Shown here: positions 8,331 through 17,277 of the stretch, piece after piece
Layout: each line of letters starts with the position of its first letter
Position numbering within the stretch: the first letter of the stretch is position 1
DNA from: Caldilineaceae bacterium
GTDB lineage: Bacteria > Chloroflexota > Anaerolineae > Caldilineales > Caldilineaceae
Length of the DNA stretch: 43,736 nt
Reading direction: 5' to 3'
Assembly (NCBI GenBank): GCA_022842065.1
Contig: JALHQH010000076.1
Location: 1 to 43,736, forward strand
Made by a program: the position numbers and the translations under genes
The notes under the pieces: generated by a model
What the model was told of the DNA's origin: nothing
Databases searched by the model: none
What the model saw: the letters and a program-made list of their open reading frames with translations, nothing else

Positions 8331-9629
8331 CTACCAAGAATAGGAAAAAGTTGGTCTGAACACATTTATGGTGCGATGTGCAAAGGCGATGGCTACCCAC
8401 GAAATACAGGCAATATCACTACTCGCCAGGACTGGATTAATCACCATTGTCAGCATATGATTTACGACTAAGGCAATTACCCAGGTTGTGAAGATGAGCT
8501 TTGGCGTGTCAAGGTTCGCCAGTGCCTGATTTCTGACAGTGTATAGTTTATACAGCAAAAAGATAAATGTCCCCGCAAAGAGCATGAAGCCAATCACTCC
8601 ACCCTGGACAAGAACTTCAAGCCAATCGTTGTGGATCGGCACATCAAGTTGCAGCGTAGAATGGATTGAGGTCGAGAAGTGGGTTGCCGTCTCACCTGTA
8701 AATAGCTGGCCATAGAGGGGCGACTGAAAAAATTCTCTGATGCCATACTGAAAAAGATATTCCCTAAAATGAGTATTGCCATCGGAGATATGGGGGCTAA
8801 GTTGAAGATAGACTAGTATGGTGATTGGGATCACAAATAGCCCGCCTAAAATGAGCATGATCAATTTGCCCTGTTTTTTTGGCGATGGTAGTAGAAAAAA
8901 TAGGCCAATGGTAGAAAAGATAAAAAGAATCGCCGTATTTTTTAGCGTTAAGACAGTAATGATGGTAATAAAAAAGAAAGCAAAGATTCTTTTACCCTTT
9001 GCCTCAAAATATAAGGCCAAAATAAGGGTTATTGCCAAAAGAAAGCTTAGATCATGATTTGATCTGGGAAAATCCTCTTTGAGGATGAGAAAAGTATAGG
9101 CGTTTTCCAACACTTTGGCGGTGGCAAAGGCTGCTGCACACCAAAAGGTGCGTAGCAGCCATTTCATCACAGTGGGCCAGGCTTCATCCGGCACGATCGA
9201 AAAAACAAAGTACGCACCGTAAAAAGAGACTGACATGATCGCTTGTGTAAAATATGATGTTTCTTGTTTTAAAACGAAACGAGCATAAGTGCTACCCACC
9301 ACTGCCAAAAATGTATAGGCCGTTAAGAAGCCATTAATGCGCAGTGTTTGCAGTAGGGTAGGTACAACATGCTGCACCGGCAAAACAGGGATGGCGATGA
9401 TTGCCGCAAAGACAATAATCAACAGTGGTAAAAATTTTACAAGATTGCTCTCGCTTTGGGCGATTCTCCACTCTACTTCATTCATCGAGATGGAGAGGGC
9501 CGCGATTAATAAGCCACTTAAAATGATTAAGGTTGGCAGGCGAAAGAAAGTAACCGCTGTGCGATGGTCGTAAATGGGTGATTGCTGCGTTAGATCTGCA
9601 GTCCTAATTTGATTTGATATAATGGTCAT
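8331..9629 (-). CDS. O-antigen ligase/polymerase-like membrane protein
   Basis: The 432-residue protein has about 10-12 hydrophobic segments. The loop with LYGQLFTGETATHFSTSIHS followed by IHNDWLEVLVQGGVIGFMLF is the His-Asn...Gly-x2-Gly pattern of Wzy_C proteins. It should act on lipid-linked oligosaccharide at the outer face of the membrane. I chose the ATG at 9629, which overlaps the upstream GT9 gene by 26 nt. A TTG at 9656 would lengthen it by 9 residues. It appears to be the last gene of the heptose operon, which suggests that it handles the heptose-containing glycan. Confidence 0.8.
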   Translation of the reverse strand: MTIISNQIRTADLTQQSPIYDHRTAVTFFRLPTLIILSGLLIAALSISMNEVEWRIAQSESNLVKFLPLLIIVFAAIIAIPVLPVQHVVPTLLQTLRINGFLTAYTFLAVVGSTYARFVLKQETSYFTQAIMSVSFYGAYFVFSIVPDEAWPTVMKWLLRTFWCAAAFATAKVLENAYTFLILKEDFPRSNHDLSFLLAITLILALYFEAKGKRIFAFFFITIITVLTLKNTAILFIFSTIGLFFLLPSPKKQGKLIMLILGGLFVIPITILVYLQLSPHISDGNTHFREYLFQYGIREFFQSPLYGQLFTGETATHFSTSIHSTLQLDVPIHNDWLEVLVQGGVIGFMLFAGTFIFLLYKLYTVRNQALANLDTPKLIFTTWVIALVVNHMLTMVINPVLASSDIACISWVAIAFAHRTINVFRPTFSYSW

Positions 9630-10926
9630 GACTTTGTCCAATCGGGCTATTGGCAATTTGGGTAATGAGTGCCTGTTTGACTTGTTGCAAGGTAACCTGT
9701 TTTATGCAATGAGCCTCATCTGCTTCACAACCATTGGTGCAAGGCGGTAGCGCTGTTTCTGGTTGCAGTACAATCGTAGGAACCTGCCACGGACCAAAGC
9801 GGATTGGCGAATTTTGATGCAAATATGAGCCAGTATGTGGGTGGCATGAAATCTCGATCACAGGCGTGCCGGCGGCAACGGCAAGATGCATAGGCCCAGT
9901 GTCATTGCCCAAATACAGCGTACAGTATTTGAAGATTGCACATAGCTGGCGTAAAGTGGTTTTTCCGGTTAAATCAATGATCGTATCAGCGGGGCTGATC
10001 GACTTTAACTTTTCGCCCAAATACCGTTCATCTTCCCCACCGACGATCAGCAACTTTGCTTGGTAAGTCGCTTGCAACCAGATGGCAATCTCGATAAAGT
10101 TATCAACTGGCCACATGCGCTTTAATTCGCGGGCACCAGGGTTAAGCGCGATTAATAGCCCTACTGGCGCATTATCCTGCTGGTTAATGATCTGCTTTGC
10201 AAAGTTTTCGTCTGCCGCCCCCAAACAAATTTCTAGCTGTTCCTCGACGACCTGGCCATTCATGAACCGCAGCAGATTAAAGGCCCGTTGTGCTTCATGC
10301 TGTACCGACGTATCCGTAATGGTCTGTGTAAAAAAGCGGTTGTAGCCATGATTGAACTTTTGTTTGTTGGGCGTAACGTTTTCTGCATAGCCAATACGTT
10401 GGGTTGCACCACTCAAGTATAAAATGGGCGCGTTATAATCAATGTCAATATCCCAACGCGGTAAGATCGCCAGATCAAACTTGGCCGCCCATAGTTTGGG
10501 CAATAGCGCGCCCATCTGGGCAACCCATTGTCGATAAGCGCTCGGTTTGTTGGTGACTAGCGTATAGACTTCATCGATATATGGACAAAGTTCAACCAGT
10601 TGATTGGCGGGCGGTTTAACCAAGAATGTAATCTTTGCGTCGGGTAGATTACGTTTTAGTTCGCGCAAAAAGGCCGTTAGAATGACAATATCACCAATCC
10701 CATCGAGACTAACGACTAGCACCCTTCTGACGTTCTGTAAGTTAAAGTCTTTACTGTTTGCGTTTGTTCTATACAAAAATGGTCTTAGCAGCAGACAGAT
10801 AAGGCGCAAGATGGCGTCATTGAGCCAATGCCACATATACCAGAGGCGCAGCTTTACTTCCGCTAACCAATTTTTGTATGCAAGCTGCGCGGTGAAGCTA
10901 GGGTGGGATAACTTGGAAGTAATCAT
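9604..10926 (-). CDS. GT9 heptosyltransferase-like glycosyltransferase
   Basis: The 440-residue protein has VRRVLVVSLDGIGDIVILTA near residue 65 and the C-terminal LGNDTGPMHLAVAAGTPVIE, both hallmarks of glycosyltransferase family 9 (ADP-heptose:LPS heptosyltransferases). GALLPKLWAAKFDLAILPRW in the middle is also typical. A roughly 60-residue N-terminal extension with a hydrophobic stretch (LRLICLLLRPFL) precedes the catalytic domain and could bind the membrane. It follows hldE by 12 nt, so it very probably uses the ADP-heptose made by its neighbours. The acceptor is unknown, and in a lineage thought to lack LPS it need not be lipid A core. Confidence 0.88.
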   Translation of the reverse strand: MITSKLSHPSFTAQLAYKNWLAEVKLRLWYMWHWLNDAILRLICLLLRPFLYRTNANSKDFNLQNVRRVLVVSLDGIGDIVILTAFLRELKRNLPDAKITFLVKPPANQLVELCPYIDEVYTLVTNKPSAYRQWVAQMGALLPKLWAAKFDLAILPRWDIDIDYNAPILYLSGATQRIGYAENVTPNKQKFNHGYNRFFTQTITDTSVQHEAQRAFNLLRFMNGQVVEEQLEICLGAADENFAKQIINQQDNAPVGLLIALNPGARELKRMWPVDNFIEIAIWLQATYQAKLLIVGGEDERYLGEKLKSISPADTIIDLTGKTTLRQLCAIFKYCTLYLGNDTGPMHLAVAAGTPVIEISCHPHTGSYLHQNSPIRFGPWQVPTIVLQPETALPPCTNGCEADEAHCIKQVTLQQVKQALITQIANSPIGQSHDHYIKSN

Positions 10927-10938
10927 ATAAATGGGCCG

Positions 10939-12411
10939 CTAATTGGCATATGTTTTCGGTAAGCTCTGAATTTTGTTGATCAAAGCACTGGTCGATTTAC
11001 CATTGACAAATTCGATTAAGCGCAGCTCGCCCCCATTGGATTCCACCAGATCTCTGCCCACAATTTGATCCGGCGTATAATCTGCCCCTTTGACGAGGAC
11101 ATCGGGTTTTAATGCTGCGATGAGCGCGTAAGGCGTATCTTCGTCGAAGACCGTGATATAGTCGATAATGTCAAGTGCTGCTAAAATCGCGGCTCTTTCC
11201 TGCTGGGGCACAATGGGGCGCGTTTCGCCTTTTAGCCGCTTGACCGACTGGTCACTATTAAGTCCGATCACGAGCAGATCACCCAATGTTTTGGCTTTGC
11301 GCAGATATTCCACATGGCCGATATGGAGCAGATCAAAACAACCGTTGGTAAAGACAACTTTTTTGCCGTGCAATTTGGCTGTAGCAACGATCTGTTGCAG
11401 GTCCGTCATTGCCAGGATTTTGCCTGAATCACCTTGGTGCATGGCCTGCAATAGCTCTTGTTTGGATACCGTTGCTGTCCCCACTTTGCCGACCACAATG
11501 CTGGCGGCAAGATTGGCCAAGCAAGCTGCTGTATAATGTGTGGCACCGGCAATAACGGCCAATGTAAATACCGCGACAACCGTATCACCGGCGCCTGATA
11601 CGTCATACACTTGGCGCGCTTGCGCAGGAATGTGCATGTGTTGATCGGCGCTAAAGAGGGAAATGCCCTGCGCCCCCCTGGTTAAGAGCAAGCTGGTTAG
11701 TTGTAGATCGCGCTGTAAGGTGAAACCTGTGTTTAGCAACTGCTCAGGTGAACTGAGCGACTCACCGGTTAACTTTTCTGCTTCGCCCATATTCGGGGTC
11801 AATGCGGTTGCCTGGCGATATTTATCCTTATCATTGCCCTTTGGATCAACAATGACGGGAATGTGATGTTGATTGCCCAGGCGAATGACGGCTTGGGCGA
11901 GCGTTGGCGTAATACAGCCTTTTAAGTAATCGGCAATAATGATGCCGTCGATCGTGTCAACTTTGCTAGTGATATAGGCAAGTAGCTGCTGCTCGGTTTT
12001 TTCGCCGATCAAATGTTTGGACTCTTGGTCAAAGCGCATAATTTGTTGATTATGCGCTTTGGAAAATAATCTTGTCTTTCGTGAAGACAACCGTTTTTCC
12101 TCACATTGAATGCCTAGCGGGTCTAACCCTAACTTTGCTGCCTCTTTGATGATGACCTCCCCGGTATCATCATCGCCAATCACACCCAGTATAATAACAG
12201 TACAGCCTAAATTTAAGAGGTTCTTGGCGACATTCCCGGCGCCGCCCAACATATTCTCAATCGAGGTGATATTCAGGACCGGAACCGGTGCTTCGGGTGA
12301 GATCCGCTCGACATCGCCCCAAAAATATTCATCAAGCATGATGTCACCGACGACGACTACCGTACTGCGCTCGAATGAATCTATAATTTGTGTCAGATTT
12401 TCTATTTGCAT
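10939..12411 (-). CDS. hldE: Bifunctional heptose-7-phosphate kinase / heptose-1-phosphate adenylyltransferase
   Basis: The 490-residue protein has the two-domain layout of HldE/RfaE. Residues about 1-330 form a PfkB-type kinase (VVGDIMLDEYFWGDVERISP, LGGAGNVAKNL, and the anion-hole motif VSGAGDTVVA). Residues about 345-490 form a cytidylyltransferase-like domain (FTNGCFDLLHIGHVEYLRKA with the HIGH signature, then LVIGLNSDQSVKRLKG). It phosphorylates D-glycero-beta-D-manno-heptose 7-phosphate and later attaches AMP to the 1-phosphate. Length matches the fused enzyme of enterobacteria. Its start overlaps the gmhB stop by 10 bp. Confidence 0.96.
   Translation of the reverse strand: MQIENLTQIIDSFERSTVVVVGDIMLDEYFWGDVERISPEAPVPVLNITSIENMLGGAGNVAKNLLNLGCTVIILGVIGDDDTGEVIIKEAAKLGLDPLGIQCEEKRLSSRKTRLFSKAHNQQIMRFDQESKHLIGEKTEQQLLAYITSKVDTIDGIIIADYLKGCITPTLAQAVIRLGNQHHIPVIVDPKGNDKDKYRQATALTPNMGEAEKLTGESLSSPEQLLNTGFTLQRDLQLTSLLLTRGAQGISLFSADQHMHIPAQARQVYDVSGAGDTVVAVFTLAVIAGATHYTAACLANLAASIVVGKVGTATVSKQELLQAMHQGDSGKILAMTDLQQIVATAKLHGKKVVFTNGCFDLLHIGHVEYLRKAKTLGDLLVIGLNSDQSVKRLKGETRPIVPQQERAAILAALDIIDYITVFDEDTPYALIAALKPDVLVKGADYTPDQIVGRDLVESNGGELRLIEFVNGKSTSALINKIQSLPKTYAN
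12031..12060. repeat. 12-bp perfect inverted repeat inside hldE
   Basis: Arms AAAGCGCATAAT (12031-12042) and ATTATGCGCTTT (12049-12060) flank a 6-nt loop within the kinase-domain coding region. On the minus strand the stem is not followed by a T-run. It may be chance or an mRNA structure. It is the only arm of this length that I noticed inside a well-conserved gene. Confidence 0.6.
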
Positions 12412-12992
12412 GCTTGATTTCCGTTTCGATCAATCTGTATAATGGTCTCAACTGCTGCCATAAGGCCCGGTACGACAATAAAATCATCTGCCGCTGGCGC
12501 AACGGTGCCGGCTGAATTGGCTGCTGCAATGATGATATTTTGGCGGCACTGCGCGGCTTGGCCGGCCAACCCATCGGAGAATCTATCCCCGACCATAAAA
12601 CAATGTTCTGGTAATAGGGCAAAATCTTTCATCGCCTGCTGTAACATCCCTGGCTTTGGTTTGCGGCACGGGCAGTCAATCCGATAGCGCTCCACTGTCG
12701 CCTCCGGGTGGTGGGGGCAATAGTAAAAGGCATCAATATACGCATGCTGTTGGGCAAGGAGGGCTTGCATGTGATCATGTAAGCCCTTAACTGCTTCTTC
12801 GGTGTAATACCCTCGCCCTACGCCGGATTGATTGGTGACGACAATGACCTTAAAGCCTGCCTGATTCAGCGCGGCAAGCGCTGTGGCGACATCTGGTAGC
12901 AACTGCAATTGCTCCGGTTGGTAGAGATAGCCGGAATCAAAATTAAGTGTTCCGTCGCGATCTAGAAAAACAGCCCTGCTCGGTTTTGTCAT
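12402..12992 (-). CDS. gmhB: D-glycero-D-manno-heptose-1,7-bisphosphate 7-phosphatase
   Basis: This is a HAD-family phosphatase of 196 residues. FLDRDGTLN near residue 9 carries the nucleophile and acid/base Asp pair, followed by VVTNQSGVGRGYY. A zinc-site pattern CPHHPEA...CPCRKPKPGM and the final FMVGDRFSDGLAG are all specific to the GmhB / histidinol-phosphatase group. It removes the 7-phosphate between the two HldE steps. Context with gmhA and hldE on either side makes the heptose role firm. It begins 59 nt after gmhA. Confidence 0.95.
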   Translation of the reverse strand: MTKPSRAVFLDRDGTLNFDSGYLYQPEQLQLLPDVATALAALNQAGFKVIVVTNQSGVGRGYYTEEAVKGLHDHMQALLAQQHAYIDAFYYCPHHPEATVERYRIDCPCRKPKPGMLQQAMKDFALLPEHCFMVGDRFSDGLAGQAAQCRQNIIIAAANSAGTVAPAADDFIVVPGLMAAVETIIQIDRNGNQACK

Positions 12993-13051
12993 TTTGATCT
13001 ACCGCTGCACCTGTGTGCACTCTGGTGGCACACTTTGTATACGGAAAAATA

Positions 13052-13675
13052 TTACGCGACCAGCTCATCTTCAAATAGATTTTCTTCGACCAACGCAGCC
13101 AAGATGTGCCCGATTAAGATATGACACTCCTGGATCCTTGGCGTTTCGTGTGAGGGCACCGTGATGCAATAATCTGCCATTGCCTGGATTTTCCCCCCAT
13201 ACCCCCCCACTAGACCAATGGTGACCAACTCTTGTGCTTTGGCCGCCTTTAGCCCTTTAACGACATTCATCGAATTGCCACTGGTGGAAATGCCAATGGC
13301 GACATCCCCACGTAAGCCAAAGGCTTCGACTTGGCGGGCAAAAATATGGTCATACGAGTAATCGTTGCCGACAGCCGTAATCGTTGATGAATTAACGGTT
13401 AATGCCAGGGCGGGCAGCGCACGGCGCTCTTTTAGAAAGCGCCCAACAAATTCGCCGGCAATATGTTGGGCATCGGCTGCACTGCCACCATTGCCAAAAA
13501 AGAGCAGCTTATGGCCGTTTTGTAAACATTCCTCAATCGTTTTTACCGAAGAATGAATTTGCTCCAATACATATTCGTCGGCCAGCAACTGTTGATGAAC
13601 TTCGATACTGCGTGTGATCAACGATTTAATACTTTGCTGACATTCTTGATGCTGTAGTAATGCACTTATTTGCAT
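13052..13675 (-). CDS. gmhA: Sedoheptulose-7-phosphate isomerase
   Basis: The 207-residue SIS-domain protein has LLFFGNGGSAADAQHIAGEF, GRFLKERRALPALALT, GNDYSYDHIFARQVEAFG and IGISTSGNSMNVV, all conserved in GmhA. It also carries RIQECHILIGHILAALVEE at the end, with the Glu and His of the active site. It converts sedoheptulose 7-phosphate to D-glycero-D-manno-heptose 7-phosphate, the first step of ADP-heptose synthesis. AAAGG stands 12 nt before the ATG. It heads the gmhA-gmhB-hldE-GT9-wzy-like run. Confidence 0.95.
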   Translation of the reverse strand: MQISALLQHQECQQSIKSLITRSIEVHQQLLADEYVLEQIHSSVKTIEECLQNGHKLLFFGNGGSAADAQHIAGEFVGRFLKERRALPALALTVNSSTITAVGNDYSYDHIFARQVEAFGLRGDVAIGISTSGNSMNVVKGLKAAKAQELVTIGLVGGYGGKIQAMADYCITVPSHETPRIQECHILIGHILAALVEENLFEDELVA

Positions 13676-13743
13676 TTTTTTTGTTACCTTTCAGTTCAAA
13701 TATAAACCGCTACTATGCTGTGCGTATTTAGACAAATTTCAGT

Positions 13744-14655
13744 TCAGTTTGTATGCAGTAGGGCTACTTGGCGATCTTTTTCAATCAGCGAAGGTTTGTG
13801 CATAAAAGTAAGCAGCATGGTGGCGATCTTCTGACGCGTAACTAATTTAAATAATGTATTAGAAATCTTTTTCTCAGTTAAAAGGTGGAAAGAAGCGCCA
13901 TTGGAATACAAATTCAGCCCTAATTTGTCTGCGATAATCCTAAGCGACTTTAATGTATACAATGAAACATGTTGGCCATGATCAAGTCCGAAATACCACC
14001 ATTGCTCTGGCAGTGGTGCCGGTGTTGGTAACAGGATTGTGGAAAATAGAATATTTCTCGATACGGCGGCCATTTGTTCAATCTCTTGCTGCGGATTGAC
14101 CAGGTGTTCAAAAACCTCGAACGCAGTCATTAAGGCAAAGCTACTGTCAGCAGATATTTTTGCCTCAAAAGTCTCAGCGAAAAGATTTTGACAGAATAAA
14201 TCGTGGCGATAAAAATCAAATCCCTTATCGCGCATAAGCCGTACAAAAAGACCATATCCACCACCATAATCCAGGAATTTTTTTTCAGAATCAAAAAAAG
14301 TGCTAATGACTGCATGCGTTAGTTTTGAAAAGATTAAATTTCGCTGTACCAGACCAATATCACCATCATTGATTGCTTTTTCATAGGCTTCGTCAAGCCA
14401 ATAAGGCGCTTCTGTCTGCATAAACCCACAATGCTGACACTGGTAAAATCGGATGGAATGTTTATTGCGTATTCTACTTGTTGCAAATTGTCTACTTGGG
14501 CTTGCACAGATTTTGCAACAGATTAATGGTTCATGCACGATGAGTCTTCCTAATTTGTTCGCGGTGGGCAGATTGACCACTTCTTCACGCTTTAACGAAG
14601 GCTTCCCCTCTCTATATTGACAACTATCGTTGCCAATGAGAAAGATCGCGACCAA
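13744..14655 (-). CDS. Zinc-ribbon class I SAM methyltransferase
   Basis: The 303-residue protein has a CCKICASPSRQF ... YQCQHCGFMQ segment (two Cys-x2-Cys knuckles near residues 46-80), then motif I KKFLDYGGGYGLFVRLMRDK and the post-II segment ALMTAFEVFEHLVNPQQEIE. This is the layout of sugar C- and O-methyltransferases with an N-terminal zinc-binding domain. The ATG at 14655 overlaps the upstream sulfotransferase by 32 nt. A GTG near 14574 is an alternative start that would remove the overlap but keep all domains. Substrate is unknown. Confidence 0.8.
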   Translation of the reverse strand: MVAIFLIGNDSCQYREGKPSLKREEVVNLPTANKLGRLIVHEPLICCKICASPSRQFATSRIRNKHSIRFYQCQHCGFMQTEAPYWLDEAYEKAINDGDIGLVQRNLIFSKLTHAVISTFFDSEKKFLDYGGGYGLFVRLMRDKGFDFYRHDLFCQNLFAETFEAKISADSSFALMTAFEVFEHLVNPQQEIEQMAAVSRNILFSTILLPTPAPLPEQWWYFGLDHGQHVSLYTLKSLRIIADKLGLNLYSNGASFHLLTEKKISNTLFKLVTRQKIATMLLTFMHKPSLIEKDRQVALLHTN

Positions 14656-15526
14656 TCAGCTGTTGTAATCGGGCAGTATCTGCTCGATATAATTCAATCA
14701 GTGATCGCCGCGTTGTTGGTTTGATTTGTGGTTTGTCCAAGTTCCAGTTGAGTAAATTGTGATTTAATTTCACTCTAATGCCTTGGGATACAAATGGCCT
14801 TAATAACGATTTTGCAAAATTTTTGTTTGACAAAAACTGGTGTATCCACTTGTTTTTGGGAACACCGGTTGCATTATATTTTGTCGACATGTTCGGTTTG
14901 AATTGTTCATCAATCTCTAAAAAGCGAAATAGCTTTTTCAGCACAACCAGTGGCGTATTTTCTAAATCATCATAGAGGAATGTAAATACTTGTTCTTTCC
15001 CAAAAACATCTATATATGCCTGTACCTGATCTGCATAAAATCCCACATCAGTATGCAGATAGCCCCACCACCAGTGGTTGTTTTTTCGCCAAGACTCAGC
15101 TTGTAGGGCATCTTCGAATGTGCCTGTCTCAATATTATCTCTAATCGTATGTAAGTAATTTGAATAGGCACGTTCAACAGGGTTACGAAGCGAAATTATG
15201 ATTTTTATATCTTTACCTAGTACTTCCAGCATTCGTGGTATCGTCAAATGGTTAAAATAGAGATACGCGTTTGAAGCTTCTCCAATTGCTTTGTGCTGTT
15301 TATCGGCCTGGTGAAATAGCTGATGGTATTCATCAATGCTATTGATTTCCGTTGGAATGAAACTTGTTTTATAGCCTGCATAGGATTCTCGTTCCCACTT
15401 GCAGAGAAAATTTGTTTCCTTTATTTGTTTCGGCATATATATGTTAGGATGCTGCATCAAATAATAATAGAGTGATGTGGTCCCAGATTTTGCAGCGCCT
15501 ACAATAATGAAACTAGGTAGGGTCAT
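14624..15526 (-). CDS. PAPS-dependent sulfotransferase
   Basis: The 300-residue protein begins with FIIVGAAKSGTTSLYYYLMQ, the 5'-phosphosulfate-binding loop. It has IIISLRNPVERAYSNYLH, the 3'-phosphate-binding motif, and a later FLYDDLENTPLVVLKKLFRF, all typical of bacterial carbohydrate sulfotransferases (Sulfotransfer_1/3). It should transfer sulfate from PAPS to a sugar hydroxyl. I chose the ATG at 15526 because AAAGGA stands about 7 nt before it. An ATG at 15550 lacks such a site. Presence in this cluster suggests a sulfated surface glycan. Confidence 0.9.
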   Translation of the reverse strand: MTLPSFIIVGAAKSGTTSLYYYLMQHPNIYMPKQIKETNFLCKWERESYAGYKTSFIPTEINSIDEYHQLFHQADKQHKAIGEASNAYLYFNHLTIPRMLEVLGKDIKIIISLRNPVERAYSNYLHTIRDNIETGTFEDALQAESWRKNNHWWWGYLHTDVGFYADQVQAYIDVFGKEQVFTFLYDDLENTPLVVLKKLFRFLEIDEQFKPNMSTKYNATGVPKNKWIHQFLSNKNFAKSLLRPFVSQGIRVKLNHNLLNWNLDKPQIKPTTRRSLIELYRADTARLQQLIGRDLSHWQR

Positions 15527-15604
15527 TCCACATTCCTTTGCACAGAACATTCTGTTTAACGGGTGCTAATTGTCTTGGTCTCTTGCTTCGATGCTGTAAT
15601 GGAT

Positions 15605-17149
15605 TTAGGATTTTCTAAGAAATTTGCCTACCCATAGATTCGTTTTATTGTAGATATTCCAAAATTCTATGCGGTAGCGGATGTACATGTAAATGAGATA
15701 GAGTGCTGATATGATACTAAAAGCTAGGATTCTTATATCTAGAGCGGCCTGTCCTGCCATATATGTTACCGCCCCCAGCCCTAGGGTCGATACAACGCAG
15801 AAAACTAGATAAGGAAAACTAAATGGACTAAAGTTGTATAACCAGACAATTTCTATGATCTGTATTATATTTAGCAGTACTGCTGACAGTAGGAAGCCAA
15901 CCGCAACCCCAATCATTCCCCATTGCCAACCTAAGAGAAATTGAAAGATGACTGTGATTACGACCATGAAGAGTGCATTCAGCGCTTCAATCTTTTGATG
16001 GTTGGTCATTGTTAAGAAAGGGCCACTCGGTCCAGTCAATGTGCTGATATACATACTAATGGAGAGCAGCGCAAGCGGAAAGAACGCATTCGAAAATTCA
16101 TTGCCAATAAACCCAAGAATATCTTGCCCAAACAGGATCAGTGTGAAGACAATACTAAGCGTTAATTGGGCATCCCATTCTGTCACTTTAATATACAAAC
16201 CTTTTGCTTCCTCTACAGAAACGCGATGAAACGTATCTGCGATCATTGGTGTAAAGGCTGTGACGATTGAACTATGAAAGAAGTTTACATAGATTGCTAG
16301 GCTTGCGGCTACGCTGTAAACACCTACTGCTTGCGAATCGACCTGTGTACCCAGCATAAAACGATCGATACGTGGTGCAATCGCATATAAAAATGATGAT
16401 GAAATGATTGGTAGTGAATAGCGGATTAATAAACTGAAACACCACTCGGTTTTTTCAACAAATACTTTTCTGAAATTCTGATTGATGTAAACTGCCCCTG
16501 CGAATAAACCTGCAATGTTGCCGAGCATATAAGAAAATGTGGCCGCATTAAGATGCGAAATCGTTGTGTTTAATAGAATGCTCCATCCGCCTAATTGGAT
16601 TGTTGGCCTAAGTACATTAATGGTTGCATCGTACTTTGTGACCTTTAGGCTGCGCAATATTGCTTTAAATAGTTCTGCAAGTGAAATAAATAAAATCAGC
16701 GGTGCAAGATAACGCAATGGCATGATCAATCGAGGTTCTCTAAAGATTTGCATTGCTATTATGGGTGCAGCATAAAATACGACTAATGCTCCCACTACAC
16801 CTGTAATTCCGGATATTATTGTTGATGAATATAATATCCCTTTGACCATCGTCATTTGCTGTTTTGCAATGTGTACAGGTAAAAATCTGATTACTGTGGT
16901 TGGTAATCCTAACGCGACGAGTGGCAATGCAATATTGATAATTGATTGTGCCAGTACAAATACGCCATAAGCATCTGCGCCCAATGTGCGGGCTATCCAT
17001 AGTGTTGTTACGACACTGAAGCCTTGTGCTAGCAAGGTTCCTAGCAGCGCGATTGCACCATTTGTTGCAACTGCACTTGCAGCCTCTTTTGCAACCATCT
17101 GTGGTGCTTCTGCAGATGATTGGGTTAGGGCAGAAACTGTACTAGCCAT
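15605..17149 (-). CDS. Wzx-type polysaccharide flippase
   Basis: The 514-residue protein has about 14 hydrophobic segments. The N-terminal ALLGTLLAQGFSVVTTLWIA then RTLGADAYGVFVLAQSIINI is the classic start of the polysaccharide biosynthesis / MATE-like flippase family. SLPIISSSFLYAIAPRIDRF in the middle, with an Asp-Arg that follows a TM, is also typical. It should flip lipid-linked oligosaccharide across the cytoplasmic membrane. Together with two Wzy_C-like proteins it makes a Wzx/Wzy-type pathway likely. Confidence 0.9.
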   Translation of the reverse strand: MASTVSALTQSSAEAPQMVAKEAASAVATNGAIALLGTLLAQGFSVVTTLWIARTLGADAYGVFVLAQSIINIALPLVALGLPTTVIRFLPVHIAKQQMTMVKGILYSSTIISGITGVVGALVVFYAAPIIAMQIFREPRLIMPLRYLAPLILFISLAELFKAILRSLKVTKYDATINVLRPTIQLGGWSILLNTTISHLNAATFSYMLGNIAGLFAGAVYINQNFRKVFVEKTEWCFSLLIRYSLPIISSSFLYAIAPRIDRFMLGTQVDSQAVGVYSVAASLAIYVNFFHSSIVTAFTPMIADTFHRVSVEEAKGLYIKVTEWDAQLTLSIVFTLILFGQDILGFIGNEFSNAFFPLALLSISMYISTLTGPSGPFLTMTNHQKIEALNALFMVVITVIFQFLLGWQWGMIGVAVGFLLSAVLLNIIQIIEIVWLYNFSPFSFPYLVFCVVSTLGLGAVTYMAGQAALDIRILAFSIISALYLIYMYIRYRIEFWNIYNKTNLWVGKFLRKS

Positions 17150-17167
17150 TGTTGAGATATTTTCTAC

Positions 17168-17207
17168 GTTATACAGACTTTGATGATTGAAAGTAGTTCA
17201 CTTTCAA
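17168..17207 (-). promoter_or_regulatory. Possible operator and -10 upstream of the flippase gene
   Basis: A dyad TTGAAAG-N7-CTTTCAA spans 17187-17207. On the minus strand a TATAAC hexamer lies at 17168-17173, so the dyad would cover the place of a -35 box. No good -35 hexamer is seen, which fits an activated or repressed promoter, but the call rests on the dyad alone. Confidence 0.3.
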
Positions 17208-17277
17208 CAATGACTTTACATAGATAACGGGCAAGGCTTGGTTCAACGTCAATTGTATCATCGCTCTCGAGGTGTTT

